Shown piece by piece: positions 1-8,694 of a stretch of DNA of 64,000 nucleotides. Made by a program: the position numbers and the translations under genes. The notes beneath the pieces are model-generated. The model was not told the origin of the DNA. It was given only the letters and a program-made list of their open reading frames with translations, and made no database searches. Numbering within the stretch: position 1 is the first letter of the stretch; the number at the start of each line of letters is the position of its first letter. The DNA is from Mycobacterium pseudokansasii (GTDB lineage: Bacteria > Actinomycetota > Actinomycetes > Mycobacteriales > Mycobacteriaceae). The stretch covers positions 2,294,001 through 2,358,000 of the forward strand of contig NZ_UPHU01000001.1 in assembly GCF_900566075.1 (NCBI RefSeq), in the 5' to 3' direction.

Positions 1-1
1 C

Positions 2-388
2 ATTTGGATGTCGCTGCTGTGGGCGGTGATTTTCGCCCTGTCGGTGGTGATTCGCCGGCCCGCCGTCGGCGTCCTGTGGAGTTGGGCCGCCGGACGGGAC
101 CGCAGCTGGCGCGACATAGCCCGGGCCCGCTACGCGTTTGACATCGCCACGCTGGGTTGGACGCTGGTGTTCGCCGCCCGGTTCATCGTCCAGCGGCTTC
201 TCTACGATGCCGACAAGACCGGCTGGCTGGGTGTCGCGCGCATCGGGATGGGCTGGCCGCTCACCGCGATGGCGGCGCTGGCGACATACGCCGCGATAAA
301 GGCCGCTCAGCGGGCGATGCCGGTCCTCGAAGGCCCTGCGGTGGCAGGGGTGGTAGAAATCGATACCGACACCGGTCGCGAGCTCTAG
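2..388 (+). CDS. DUF3159-like integral membrane protein (5' end outside window)
   Basis: The reading frame is open to the left edge, so only the C-terminal part (about 128 residues) is present. It is rich in Ala, Leu and Trp and has several hydrophobic stretches, including the first 20 residues and one near 'GMGWPLTAMAALATYAAI', consistent with a multi-pass membrane protein. The composition and the position next to ceoC fit the DUF3159 protein Rv2693c of M. tuberculosis (recalled, not searched). It converges on ceoC with about 115 bases between the stops. The biochemical role is unknown. Confidence 0.7.
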   Translation: MWMSLLWAVIFALSVVIRRPAVGVLWSWAAGRDRSWRDIARARYAFDIATLGWTLVFAARFIVQRLLYDADKTGWLGVARIGMGWPLTAMAALATYAAIKAAQRAMPVLEGPAVAGVVEIDTDTGREL

Positions 389-503
389 CGGCTTGCGGGT
401 GTGCGCTCGCGGCGTTGACCGTGTGTGACGGCTCTCAATACGCGGGCGCGGCGGGATTGCTGCCGACTGGGCCGGCCCTGGTCGCACCGGGAACAGCGGT
501 AAC

Positions 504-1199
504 TCACACTCGAGGACCGGGCTCACCGGCCGCCGGTGAGGTTGGCGGCAGCAACAGCCGGCTCAGCTCCTCCTCTGCCTCGGTGACCGCGACGAACAGC
601 AATTCGTCGCCCCCTTCCAGCGGCTCATCGGCTTGCGGCACGATGACTCGCGGTCCGCGCAGGATCGTGACCAGTACCGCATCCCGCGGTAATTGCAACT
701 TGCGTACGGGCTTGCCGCCCCAGGGTGTGTCGTCGGGCAGTGTGATCTCCACCAGGTTTGCCTGGCCCTTGCGGAATTCCATCAGCCGTACCAGGTCGCC
801 GACGGCGACGGCCTCCTCGATCAGCGAGGCCAGCATGCGCGGAGTGGAAACCGCCACGTCAACGCCCCAGGCGTCGGTGAACAACCACTCGTTGCGGGGA
901 TCGTTGACTCGGGCCACCACCCGCGGCACCGCGAATTCGGTCTTGGCCAGCAGGCTGAGTACCACGTTGACCTTGTCGTCGCCGGTAGCGGCAACCACGA
1001 CATCGAAATCCTCGAGGTGCACCGACTCCAGGAGGCTCAGCTCGCAGGCATCCCCCAATTGCCAATGCGCGGTCGGGATGGCATCGGGGTCAAGGTGGTC
1101 GCGATTGCGCTCGATCAGGGTCACATCGTGCCCATTTCCAATGAGTTCGCGGGTCACTGAGCGGCCGACGGCGCCGGCCCCGGCGACGACTACCTTCAT
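504..1199 (-). CDS. ceoC: TrkA-family potassium uptake regulatory protein CeoC
   Basis: A 231-residue cytoplasmic protein with the two-part layout of Trk/Ktr regulators. The N-terminal RCK_N Rossmann domain has the nucleotide motif GAGAVG at residues 7-12 and an acidic residue at the end of beta-2 (LIERN). A C-terminal RCK_C domain follows from about residue 135. Such proteins bind NAD(H) or ATP and gate a membrane K+ transporter. I chose the ATG at 1199 rather than 1208 because a 68-bp repeat with its own stop codon ends exactly there in an ATGA overlap, with AAGGAG upstream. It lies directly downstream of ceoB, separated only by the repeat, so the two are probably co-transcribed. Confidence 0.9.
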   Translation of the reverse strand: MKVVVAGAGAVGRSVTRELIGNGHDVTLIERNRDHLDPDAIPTAHWQLGDACELSLLESVHLEDFDVVVAATGDDKVNVVLSLLAKTEFAVPRVVARVNDPRNEWLFTDAWGVDVAVSTPRMLASLIEEAVAVGDLVRLMEFRKGQANLVEITLPDDTPWGGKPVRKLQLPRDAVLVTILRGPRVIVPQADEPLEGGDELLFVAVTEAEEELSRLLLPPTSPAAGEPGPRV

Positions 1200-1335
1200 C
1201 TGCGCCACTCCTTAACCCCGGCTCGAAGCCGGGCCGAGCCGGCGTCTTCGTCGTGGGCGCGCTTCATCTGCGCCACTCCTTAACCCCGGCTCGAAGCCGG
1301 GCCGAGCCGGCGTCTTCGTCGTCGGCGCGCTTCAT
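1194..1335 (-). repeat. MIRU-like 68-bp tandem repeat (two units) between ceoB and ceoC
   Basis: Two copies (1194-1261 and 1262-1329) differ at one base, and the first six bases of a third copy overlap the end of ceoB. Read on the minus strand, each unit is ATGAAG...GCGCAG and encodes a 23-residue peptide beginning MKRADDEDAG. Its TGA stop overlaps the next ATG as ATGA, and AAGGAG sits about nine bases before that ATG. The ceoB stop, both units and the ceoC start therefore form an unbroken ATGA relay. This is the organisation of mycobacterial interspersed repetitive units. I recall H37Rv VNTR locus MIRU27 at this junction, but that needs checking. Confidence 0.85.
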
Positions 1336-2015
1336 TTGCGCGGCCCTGACTCGAAGTCCTCACTGGGCGGCAGGGCCGCAATGGCCACCGCCTCGGCCGC
1401 CCGGCCGGAGATGGCGGCAACGTAGACCTGATCGCCGGCCTGCAGGATCGTCTTCGGCTCGGGCAGCACCCCGGTTCCGAATCGGATCAGGAACGCCGCC
1501 CGAGCGCCGGTGGCCTGCTCCAAGTCTGTGACCCGGTGCCCGATCCAGTCCTCGTGCAAGATGACCTCGGCGACGGCGACGGTACCGGTGGGATCGCGCC
1601 ACTTGGCGGTCTCAGTTTCGCGGAGCAACGCGTTGAGCAGCCGGTCGGTGGTCCAGGGCACCGTGGCGATCGTGGGGATACCCAGGCGTTCGTAGACCTC
1701 GGCGCGCTTGGCGTCATAGATGCGGGCGACCACTCGCGGCACACCGAAGGTTTCCCGGGCCAACCGTGCCGAGATGATGTTGGAGTTGTCTCCAGAGGAC
1801 ACCGCAGCGAATGCGTCGGCACCTTCGATGCCTGCCCGCAGCAGCACATCTCGGTCGAATCCCTGGCCAAGCACCCGCTCACCGGCAAACTCGGGGCTGA
1901 GCCTGTTGAAAGCGGTGCTGTCACGGTCGATGACCGCGACGTCGTGGCCGATGCGGGACAGCGCGTCGGCCACCGACGAGCCGACCCGGCCGCACCCCAT
2001 CACTACCACTCGCAC
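1332..2015 (-). CDS. ceoB: TrkA-family potassium uptake regulatory protein CeoB
   Basis: A 227-residue paralogue of the downstream CeoC. The Rossmann motif GCGRVG lies at residues 7-12, followed by VIDRD at the end of beta-2 and the family segment SSGDNSNIISARLA. A C-terminal RCK_C domain follows. It should bind a nucleotide and regulate a Trk-type K+ channel from the cytoplasm. I selected the GTG at 2015 (RVVVMGCG) because it starts exactly at beta-1 and gives the length I recall for M. tuberculosis CeoB. An upstream ATG at 2081 would add 22 unrelated residues. The divergent neighbour is the APC permease, so the roughly 90 bases between them hold both promoters. Confidence 0.9.
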   Translation of the reverse strand: MRVVVMGCGRVGSSVADALSRIGHDVAVIDRDSTAFNRLSPEFAGERVLGQGFDRDVLLRAGIEGADAFAAVSSGDNSNIISARLARETFGVPRVVARIYDAKRAEVYERLGIPTIATVPWTTDRLLNALLRETETAKWRDPTGTVAVAEVILHEDWIGHRVTDLEQATGARAAFLIRFGTGVLPEPKTILQAGDQVYVAAISGRAAEAVAIAALPPSEDFESGPRK

Positions 2016-2108
2016 GTGACGTCCTCTCGGCCGTAGCTGCTTCGGTGCGCAAAATTCTCGCCCAGGGAACGCTACCGTCAAAGCCGTCGGGGCTTACCCT
2101 TGGCTCTC

Positions 2109-4106
2109 GTGTCCAAACTTTCCACCGCCGCGCGCCGGCTGCTGATCGGCAGGCCGTTTCGCAGCGACCGGCTGAGCCACACGCTACTGCCGAAGCGGAT
2201 CGCGTTGCCGGTATTCGCCTCGGATGCGATGTCGTCGGTGGCCTACGCACCCGAAGAGATCTTTCTGATGCTGTCGGTGGCCGGTCTCGCCGCGTACTCC
2301 ATGGCGCCGTGGATCGCACTGGCGGTGGCCGCGGTGCTACTCGTGGTGGTATCGAGCTACCGGCAGAACGTGCACGCCTATCCGTCGGGGGGCGGCGACT
2401 ACGAAGTCGTCAGCACCAATCTGGGCCCGACCGCCGGTCTCGTGGTCGCCAGCGCCCTGATGGTCGATTATGTTCTCACAGTTGCGGTTTCGATCGCATC
2501 GGCGATGTCGAATATCGGTTCGGCGATCCCCTTCGTGTATGAGCACAAGGTGTTCTTCGCAGTGAGCGCCATCGTGCTGGTGACGGCGATGAACCTGCGG
2601 GGGGTCCGCGAATCCGGGCTGGCATTCGCCGTTCCGACCTATGCGTTCATCATCGGAGTCGGCGCGATGCTCTGTTGGGGGCTGTTCCGGATCTACGTGT
2701 TAGGCAACCCGCTGCGCGCCGAGTCCGCCGGATTCGTGATGCACGCCGAACACGGCAAGGTCGTCGGTGCCGCACTGGCATTCCTGGTAGCCCGCTCGTT
2801 CTCCTCGGGCTGCGCGGCACTGACGGGTGTGGAGGCGATCAGCAACGGGGTCCCGGCCTTTCAGAAGCCCAAGTCCCGCAACGCCGCCACGACACTGCTC
2901 ATGCTGGGCACCATCGCGGTGACCTTGCTGATGGCCATGGTTCTGCTCGCCGTTGAAACCGGGGTCCAGGTCGTCGACGATCCGGAAACACAGCTGACCG
3001 GCGCCCCGCCCGGCTATCAACAAAAAACATTGGTCGCTCAATTGGCGCAGACCGTATTCGGTGGCTTCCACGTCGGGTTCTTGTTGATCGCCGCGGTCAC
3101 CGCGCTGATCTTGGTGTTGGCGGCCAACACCGCGTTCAACGGCTTCCCGGTGCTCGGCTCGGTGCTGGCGCAGCACAGCTACCTGCCACGCCAGCTGCAC
3201 ACCCGCGGTGACCGGCTGGCGTTCTCCAACGGGATCTTGTTCCTCGCCGCGGCCGCCATCGCCGCGGTGATGGCCTTCCGCGCCGAACTCACCGCTCTGA
3301 TCCAGCTGTACATCGTCGGTGTGTTCATTTCGTTCACGCTGAGCCAGATCGGGATGGTCCGGCATTGGACTCGGTTACTTCGCACCGAGACCGATCCCGC
3401 GGGCCGGCGCAAGATGATCCGCTCGCGGGTGGTCAACTCGGTCGGACTGGTGTCCACCGGCACCGTCCTGCTGATCGTCCTGGTCACGAAATTCCTTGTG
3501 GGCGCCTGGATTGCGATCGTCGCCATGGGCGCCCTGTTCATGCTCATGAAGCTGATCCGCCGCCACTATGACGCGGTCAACCGGGAGCTGGCGGAACAGG
3601 CCGCAGCGCAGGACAACGAAATCGTATTGCCCAGCCGCAATCACGCCGTGGTTCTGGTGTCGAAGTTGCATCTGCCGACACTGCGTGCGCTGGCCTACGC
3701 GCGGGCCACTCGTCCCGATGTGCTCGAGGCCGTCACGGTCAGCGTTGACGATGCCGAGACCCGTGACTTGGTTCACAAGTGGGAGGAAAGCGATATCAGC
3801 GTGCCGCTGAAGGTCATCGCTTCGCCCTACCGTGAGGTGACCCGTCCGGTTCTGGATTACGTCAAACGGGTCAGCAAGGAATCCCCGCGGACCGTGGTGA
3901 CGGTGTTCATTCCGGAGTATGTGGTGGGCAGGTGGTGGGAGCAGCTGTTACACAACCAGAGCGCGCTGCGGCTCAAGGGCAGGTTGCTGTTCATGCCGGG
4001 GGTGATGGTGACATCGGTTCCTTGGCAACTGACTTCGTCGGAGCGGGTGAAGACGCTACAGCCTCATGTGGCTCCCGGCGATGCGCGGCGAGGCATTTTC
4101 GATTGA
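2109..4106 (+). CDS. APC-superfamily amino acid permease-like membrane protein
   Basis: A 665-residue protein. The first 470 residues form about 12 hydrophobic segments of the amino acid-polyamine-organocation fold, beginning after an Arg-rich leader (RRLLIGRPFRSDRL). The segment ASDAMSSVAYAPEEI is typical of the Rv2690c/KimA-like group. The last 180 or so residues are soluble and look like a cytoplasmic domain. KimA-type relatives import potassium, which would suit the divergent ceoB/ceoC pair, but that is inference. The start is GTG 2109 or TTG 2100. A TACCCT hexamer at 2095-2100 would place transcription at or next to the GTG. The stop overlaps the TTG start of the methyltransferase. Confidence 0.85.
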   Translation: MSKLSTAARRLLIGRPFRSDRLSHTLLPKRIALPVFASDAMSSVAYAPEEIFLMLSVAGLAAYSMAPWIALAVAAVLLVVVSSYRQNVHAYPSGGGDYEVVSTNLGPTAGLVVASALMVDYVLTVAVSIASAMSNIGSAIPFVYEHKVFFAVSAIVLVTAMNLRGVRESGLAFAVPTYAFIIGVGAMLCWGLFRIYVLGNPLRAESAGFVMHAEHGKVVGAALAFLVARSFSSGCAALTGVEAISNGVPAFQKPKSRNAATTLLMLGTIAVTLLMAMVLLAVETGVQVVDDPETQLTGAPPGYQQKTLVAQLAQTVFGGFHVGFLLIAAVTALILVLAANTAFNGFPVLGSVLAQHSYLPRQLHTRGDRLAFSNGILFLAAAAIAAVMAFRAELTALIQLYIVGVFISFTLSQIGMVRHWTRLLRTETDPAGRRKMIRSRVVNSVGLVSTGTVLLIVLVTKFLVGAWIAIVAMGALFMLMKLIRRHYDAVNRELAEQAAAQDNEIVLPSRNHAVVLVSKLHLPTLRALAYARATRPDVLEAVTVSVDDAETRDLVHKWEESDISVPLKVIASPYREVTRPVLDYVKRVSKESPRTVVTVFIPEYVVGRWWEQLLHNQSALRLKGRLLFMPGVMVTSVPWQLTSSERVKTLQPHVAPGDARRGIFD

Positions 4107-5290
4107 CCCTGGCACCCGAACTGACGCTGGTCACCGGCGCGCCCGCGAATGGCGGTAGCTGTGTGGCGCGCCACGAAGGCCGGGTGGTCTTCGTCCGCAA
4201 TGCCTTGCCCGGGGAGCGGGTGCGGGTGCGGGTCATCTCCGAGCGTCAATCCTATTGGCACGCAGAGGTTATCGAGGTGCTCGATCCGTCTCCGGACCGG
4301 ATCGAGTCGTTGTGCCCGATTGCCGGGGCGAATGGCGCCGGCTGTTGCGATCTGGCTTTTGCCGCCCCGGAAGCGGCGCGGGCGCTCAAGGCGCATGTGG
4401 TAGCCGATCAACTGAAACGGCTCGGCGGATACAACTGGTTCGGCGCGGTCGAACCGCTTTCGGATGCTGGTCCTACCGGTTGGCGCACCCGGGTGCGACT
4501 CGAGGTGGGACCCTCCTGTCGCGTCGGCTTTCACCGCTACCACAGCAGCGCGTTGGTGACCGATTTGCATTGCGGGCAGGTGCCCGCCGGGATGCTCGAC
4601 GACCTGAACCCTGGTCGTTCCTGGCCGCCCGGCGGCCAGCTGAATGTGGTCCTCGACGACGACGGCCAGCGTCACGTGGTGCTTACGGTCCGTCACGGCC
4701 GAAGGGTCACCACCAGAGTCGTCGAGGGTAGCTATCACGCGGTACAGCGGGTCGGCAGGCGCAGTTGGCGGGTGCCGGTGACGGCTTTCTGGCAGCCGCA
4801 CCGGGATGCGGCGGGCGTGTACAGCCGCCTGGTCGCGGACTGGGCTGAGGCGGGTGTCGGCATGACCGCGTGGGATCTCTACGGCGGCGCCGGCGTTTTT
4901 GCCGCGGTGCTGGGTGAGGCGGTCGGAGAGTCGGGGCAAGTATTGACCGTCGATAGCGCGCGTGCAGCGTCGAGGACCGCCCATGCTGCGCTGGCCGATC
5001 TGCCGCAGGTAGCCGTCGTCAACGATTCGGTGCGGCGGGCTTTGTCGGGTCAATCTCGTGCCGACGTCGCGGTGCTGGACCCGTCGCGCACCGGCGCCGG
5101 GCGCGACGTGATCAACCTGCTGGCCGCCGCGCGGGTGCCGCGTATCGTACATATCGGTTGTGAAGCAGCATCTTTCGCGCGCGATATCGGCCTCTACCGC
5201 AGTCATGACTATGTGGTGGAGAAGATCAAGGTGTTCGACGCGTTCCCGCTGACTCATCACGTGGAGTGCATTGCGCTGTTGACCTGCTAG
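4103..5290 (+). CDS. TrmA/RumA-family SAM-dependent RNA (uracil-5)-methyltransferase
   Basis: About 395 residues. An N-terminal TRAM-like RNA-binding region (residues 1-65, with FVRNALPGERVRVRV) is followed by a Cys-rich segment (CPIAG..GAGCCDL) where related enzymes hold an iron-sulphur cluster. The C-terminal class I methyltransferase domain has the SAM motif DLYGGAGVFA, then LDPSRTGAG, and near the end HIGCEAASFARD. The usual catalytic nucleophile motif is CNP, and here the cysteine is in HIGCEA. The predicted role is methylation of a uridine in tRNA or rRNA. TTG 4103 is the probable start, overlapping the upstream permease stop as TTGA. Corresponds to Rv2689c. Confidence 0.82.
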   Translation: MTLAPELTLVTGAPANGGSCVARHEGRVVFVRNALPGERVRVRVISERQSYWHAEVIEVLDPSPDRIESLCPIAGANGAGCCDLAFAAPEAARALKAHVVADQLKRLGGYNWFGAVEPLSDAGPTGWRTRVRLEVGPSCRVGFHRYHSSALVTDLHCGQVPAGMLDDLNPGRSWPPGGQLNVVLDDDGQRHVVLTVRHGRRVTTRVVEGSYHAVQRVGRRSWRVPVTAFWQPHRDAAGVYSRLVADWAEAGVGMTAWDLYGGAGVFAAVLGEAVGESGQVLTVDSARAASRTAHAALADLPQVAVVNDSVRRALSGQSRADVAVLDPSRTGAGRDVINLLAAARVPRIVHIGCEAASFARDIGLYRSHDYVVEKIKVFDAFPLTHHVECIALLTC

Positions 5291-5421
5291 GCGCGATCCC
5301 GCGCCGAGACTGCGATGAGCGTGCGCACCAAGGCACTTGGCGCGCAGTGGGCGCAGGCTCGACGCCATCAGTGCAGTCTCGACGGGGTCCTGCCTGCATC
5401 GCTGTGCTCACCGGCCCGCGG

Positions 5422-6708
5422 CTATCCCAATACGAAGTAGCGCAGCCACAAGTAGATCGCCGACAACGCGATTGAGACCGCGGTGACCACAAAGCCTTTG
5501 CGGGTGAATTCCCAGAACGAGATGGGAGTGCCTGCGCGCCTGGCGATTCCGAGCATGACGACGTTGGCGCTGGCTCCCACCGCGGTCAGGTTGCCCCCGA
5601 GGTCGGCGCCCAGCGCCAGCGCCCACCACAGCGTGTTGGGGTGGATGTGACCCGGCATGGCTGCGACCAGTTCGGTGACGATCGGTGTCATCGTGGCCAC
5701 ATAAGGAATGTTGTCGATGATGCCCGATATCGGTGCTGAGGCGCCGAGGATCAGGAATACCGTGAGTGTTTCGTTGCCGCCGGTCAACTCGGTCGCGGCC
5801 CGTGCCAGCTTGTCGACGACGCCCGTCTTCACCAGAGCGCCGACCATGACGAACAATCCCGCGAAGAACAGCAGGGTGTCCCATTCGACGCTGGACAGGT
5901 AATCCGAGCGCTCCAGTCCCGAGATCACGACGAGGACGCCGGCGCCCAGCAACGCCACCACGGACGGCTGGATGTGCAGCACCGGATGGGCGACGAACGC
6001 GGCGAACACCAGCAGCAGCACCACGCCGCACTTGATCAGCAGCCCGGTATCGCGGATGGCTTCCCGTTCGTCGAGCGACATGACGTCGGCCACCCGGTCG
6101 GCCTCGACCGCGATGGAGCCGAACAGGACGGGCAGCAGGGCGACGAAGACGACGAGCACGATCAGCACGATCGGCGCCATGTGGATCAGGAAGTCGTTGA
6201 ACGTCAACCCCGCTCGGCTGGCGATGATGATGTTGGGCGGATCGCCGACCAGCGTCGCCGCGCCGCCAATGTTGGATGCGAAGACCTCGGCCATCAGGAA
6301 TGGCGACGCGTTGATCGCCAGCCGGTCGCATACCAGCAGCGTGACCGGCGCGATCAACAGCACCGTGGTGACGTTGTCCAGCATGGCCGAACCGAACGCC
6401 ATGACCAGCACCAGCAGGATCATGATCCGGCGCGGAGAGCCCTTCGCGCGTTTGACCGCCCAGATGGCCACGTATTCGAAGACGCCGGTCTGGCGCAGCA
6501 CGCCGACGATGATCATCATGCCCAGCAGCAAAAAGATGACGTCCCAATCGATCCCGGTCTGCGACGAATAGAACGCGTCGTGGGAGCCGACGACCCGAAC
6601 CGCGAGCATGATCCCCGCTCCCGCCAGCGCCACCAGGGTCTTGCTGACCCGGTCGCTGGCGATCAGTGCGTAGGCGACCACGAATATCGTGATGGCGATG
6701 ACGCTCAT
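5422..6708 (-). CDS. ArsB/NhaD-type anion or Na+/H+ transporter, copy 2
   Basis: A 428-residue integral membrane protein of the ArsB/NhaD (ion transporter) superfamily with about 11-12 hydrophobic segments. It contains the family signatures [20 protein letters not shown] and [15 protein letters not shown], plus a second half-repeat [18 protein letters not shown] that mirrors the first. It could export arsenite or exchange Na+/H+; the sequence alone does not decide. It is clearly paralogous to the next gene upstream, 33 bases away, and the two form an operon with the CBS-domain gene. Corresponds to arsB1 (Rv2685). The terminal serine-plus-leucine run and all half-repeat motifs are intact, so it looks functional. 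Confidence 0.85.
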   Translation of the reverse strand: MSVIAITIFVVAYALIASDRVSKTLVALAGAGIMLAVRVVGSHDAFYSSQTGIDWDVIFLLLGMMIIVGVLRQTGVFEYVAIWAVKRAKGSPRRIMILLVLVMAFGSAMLDNVTTVLLIAPVTLLVCDRLAINASPFLMAEVFASNIGGAATLVGDPPNIIIASRAGLTFNDFLIHMAPIVLIVLVVFVALLPVLFGSIAVEADRVADVMSLDEREAIRDTGLLIKCGVVLLLVFAAFVAHPVLHIQPSVVALLGAGVLVVISGLERSDYLSSVEWDTLLFFAGLFVMVGALVKTGVVDKLARAATELTGGNETLTVFLILGASAPISGIIDNIPYVATMTPIVTELVAAMPGHIHPNTLWWALALGADLGGNLTAVGASANVVMLGIARRAGTPISFWEFTRKGFVVTAVSIALSAIYLWLRYFVLG

Positions 6709-6741
6709 CGGCTGTCCTCCATCGTTTTCGCTGCGATTCGG

Positions 6742-8031
6742 TCATCCCAACGCGAAGTAGCGCACCCAGAGGTATAGCGCTGCCAGCGCCAGCGACATGA
6801 TCGTCACCACAATGCCCTTGCGGGTGAACTCCCAAAACGAGATGGGATTGTCCGCCCTTTTGGCGATGCCCAGGATGACGACGTTGGCGCTGGCGCCGAT
6901 GGCGGTGAGGTTGCCGCCGAAGTCGGTGCCCAGCGCCAAGGCCCACCACAGCACGTCCGGGTTTCCCCGGTCGATGAGCACCGGTGTCAGCTCGGCGACG
7001 ATCGGCGTCATGGTCGCGGCATAGGGAACGTTGTTGACGACGCCGCTGATCACCAGCGATGCGGCCAGGATCACCATCGTCGCCAACAAGGTGTTGCCGC
7101 CGGTCGCGGTGACGGCCAACTCCGCCATCTGCTTGACGACACCCGTCTTCACCAGGGCGCCGACCATGATGAACAGGCCGGCGAAGAACAACAGCGTGTC
7201 CCATTCGACGCTGGACAGGTAATCGGACTGCTCCAGCCGGGAGACGACGACCAGGATCCCGGCGCCGACGAGGGCCACCATGGACGGCTTCAGATGCAGT
7301 GGCTCATTGGCGATGAACGCCGCGAACACCGCGGCGAGGACGACACCACACTTGATCAGTAGCCCGTGATCGCGGATGGCCTCTTTTTCTTCGAGCTGCA
7401 TCACATCGGCAACCCGATCCGGGTCGGCGGCGAAGGCGCCGGGAAACAGCCGCGGCAGCATCAAGGTGAAGACCGCGACCACGATCACGACGATCGGGGC
7501 CAGGTGGATCAGGAAGTCGTTGAAGCTCAGGCCTCCCCGGCTGGCGATCACGATGTTGGGTGGATCGCCGACCAAGGTGGCCGTGCCGCCGAGGTTGGAG
7601 GCGAGCGCTTCGGCGATCAAATACGGGGCGGCGTTGATCGCCAGCCGGTCGCACACCAGCAGCGTGACGGGGGCGATCAGCAACACCGTGGTGACGTTGT
7701 CCAGCAGGGCCGAAGCGATCGCGGTGACCAGTACCAGCAGGATCATGATCCGCAGTGGCGACCCGCGGGCTCGCTTGGCCGCCCAGATCGACACGTATTC
7801 GAACACCCCGGTCTGGCGCAGCACACCGACGATGATCATCATGCCCAACAGCAAAAAGATGACGTCCCAATCGATTCCGGTCTCGTGGGAATAGAAGACG
7901 TCCTCGGAGTTGATGACCGGCAGCGCGACCACGATCGCTGCGCCCGTCAGCGCCACCAGCGTCTTGTTGACGCGTTCGCTGGCGATCAGTGCGTAGGCAA
8001 CCACAAAGACCGCGAGCGCGAACACGCTCAT
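6742..8031 (-). CDS. ArsB/NhaD-type anion or Na+/H+ transporter, copy 1
   Basis: A 429-residue membrane transporter with the same plan as its downstream paralogue: [20 protein letters not shown] near residue 60, [15 protein letters not shown] near residue 155 and [18 protein letters not shown] near residue 370. Most of the difference lies in the central cytoplasmic loop (residues 195-225). Corresponds to arsA (Rv2684) in M. tuberculosis, which despite the name is a permease and not the ArsA ATPase. It starts 37 bases after the CBS-domain gene, probably in one transcript. I see no ArsR regulator or ArsC reductase beside it, so arsenic specificity is not supported by context. Confidence 0.85.
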   Translation of the reverse strand: MSVFALAVFVVAYALIASERVNKTLVALTGAAIVVALPVINSEDVFYSHETGIDWDVIFLLLGMMIIVGVLRQTGVFEYVSIWAAKRARGSPLRIMILLVLVTAIASALLDNVTTVLLIAPVTLLVCDRLAINAAPYLIAEALASNLGGTATLVGDPPNIVIASRGGLSFNDFLIHLAPIVVIVVAVFTLMLPRLFPGAFAADPDRVADVMQLEEKEAIRDHGLLIKCGVVLAAVFAAFIANEPLHLKPSMVALVGAGILVVVSRLEQSDYLSSVEWDTLLFFAGLFIMVGALVKTGVVKQMAELAVTATGGNTLLATMVILAASLVISGVVNNVPYAATMTPIVAELTPVLIDRGNPDVLWWALALGTDFGGNLTAIGASANVVILGIAKRADNPISFWEFTRKGIVVTIMSLALAALYLWVRYFALG

Positions 8032-8068
8032 CGGATAGTTGCCTGTGCTGCCGCTGAATCCCGTGCGA

Positions 8069-8563
8069 TCAACGCTGCAGCGCCGCTGCTAGGAGGCGCG
8101 ATGCGGTGATCACCCCGTGCAACTTGCCGTTCTTGACCACCGCGAGCAACGGGCTGCGCAGCCGGGCCATGATCGCGGCCACCTCGATGATGGTGTCGTC
8201 GGCGTTGACCGGCGGAACTTCGGCCAGGTGGTCGGGCAACACGTCGCGAACCGTCTTGCCGCTCAACTTTTCGGCGCAGCGGTCGGCCATTGATTCGTTG
8301 AGCACGCCGGCCAGCGAAGGGTCGTCCTGGACATAGCGGGGCACCAGGAATCGCACAACCTGAGAGGCCGGCAATACCGCGTACGGCGTTCCCGACGGTT
8401 TGGTGACCAGCAGCCCGGGCAGGCCGTGCTCGGCCAGCAGGCGAGCCGCGTCCAGCGCGTTCGAATTGATGTCGATAACCGGAAAATCTTCGGCGATATC
8501 CTCGGCCCGCATAGGGCGACGATACGTCGCTTTTCCGGTCGCGGTCAGCTCTGTTGGGCCCAT
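8069..8563 (-). CDS. CBS-domain pair protein
   Basis: A 164-residue cytoplasmic protein made of two CBS motifs forming one Bateman module. The first is around residues 20-85 ([24 protein letters not shown]). The second is around residues 105-160 ([20 protein letters not shown]...GVITASRLL). CBS pairs bind adenine nucleotides such as AMP, ATP or SAM and usually regulate a partner, often a transporter. It is the first gene of an operon with the two ArsB-like permeases, so it plausibly senses cell energy state for them. Corresponds to Rv2683. A shorter start at MRAEDIAE (8512) is possible. Confidence 0.85.
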   Translation of the reverse strand: MGPTELTATGKATYRRPMRAEDIAEDFPVIDINSNALDAARLLAEHGLPGLLVTKPSGTPYAVLPASQVVRFLVPRYVQDDPSLAGVLNESMADRCAEKLSGKTVRDVLPDHLAEVPPVNADDTIIEVAAIMARLRSPLLAVVKNGKLHGVITASRLLAAALQR

Positions 8564-8682
8564 AATGTTCTTTCGCGTCGTCGGGCATTGCTGGTATCAC
8601 TCGACGCCGACCAGGCTTCCCGGCTCACCGGCCACTGACGTTATCAAGGTCGCTCACGAGGGCTAAATCGGCCCTTGCTGCG

Positions 8683-8694
8683 TACACTGGCGGG
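8683..8694 (+). promoter_or_regulatory. -10 hexamer TACACT for a probably leaderless dxs transcript
   Basis: TACACT (8683-8688) matches the mycobacterial TANNNT -10 element. It ends exactly six bases before the dxs ATG, so the expected transcription start is the A of the ATG. No Shine-Dalgarno sequence precedes the start, which supports leaderless translation. Identical geometry is seen before the ZapE-like and TPR genes. Confidence 0.55.

Noticed and set aside
5408-7204. 598-codon minus-strand frame across the two transporter genes
   Set aside because: It runs in a different frame over the ArsB-like genes and is Arg/Gly/His-rich without hydrophobic segments. The 428- and 429-residue transporter frames explain the sequence.
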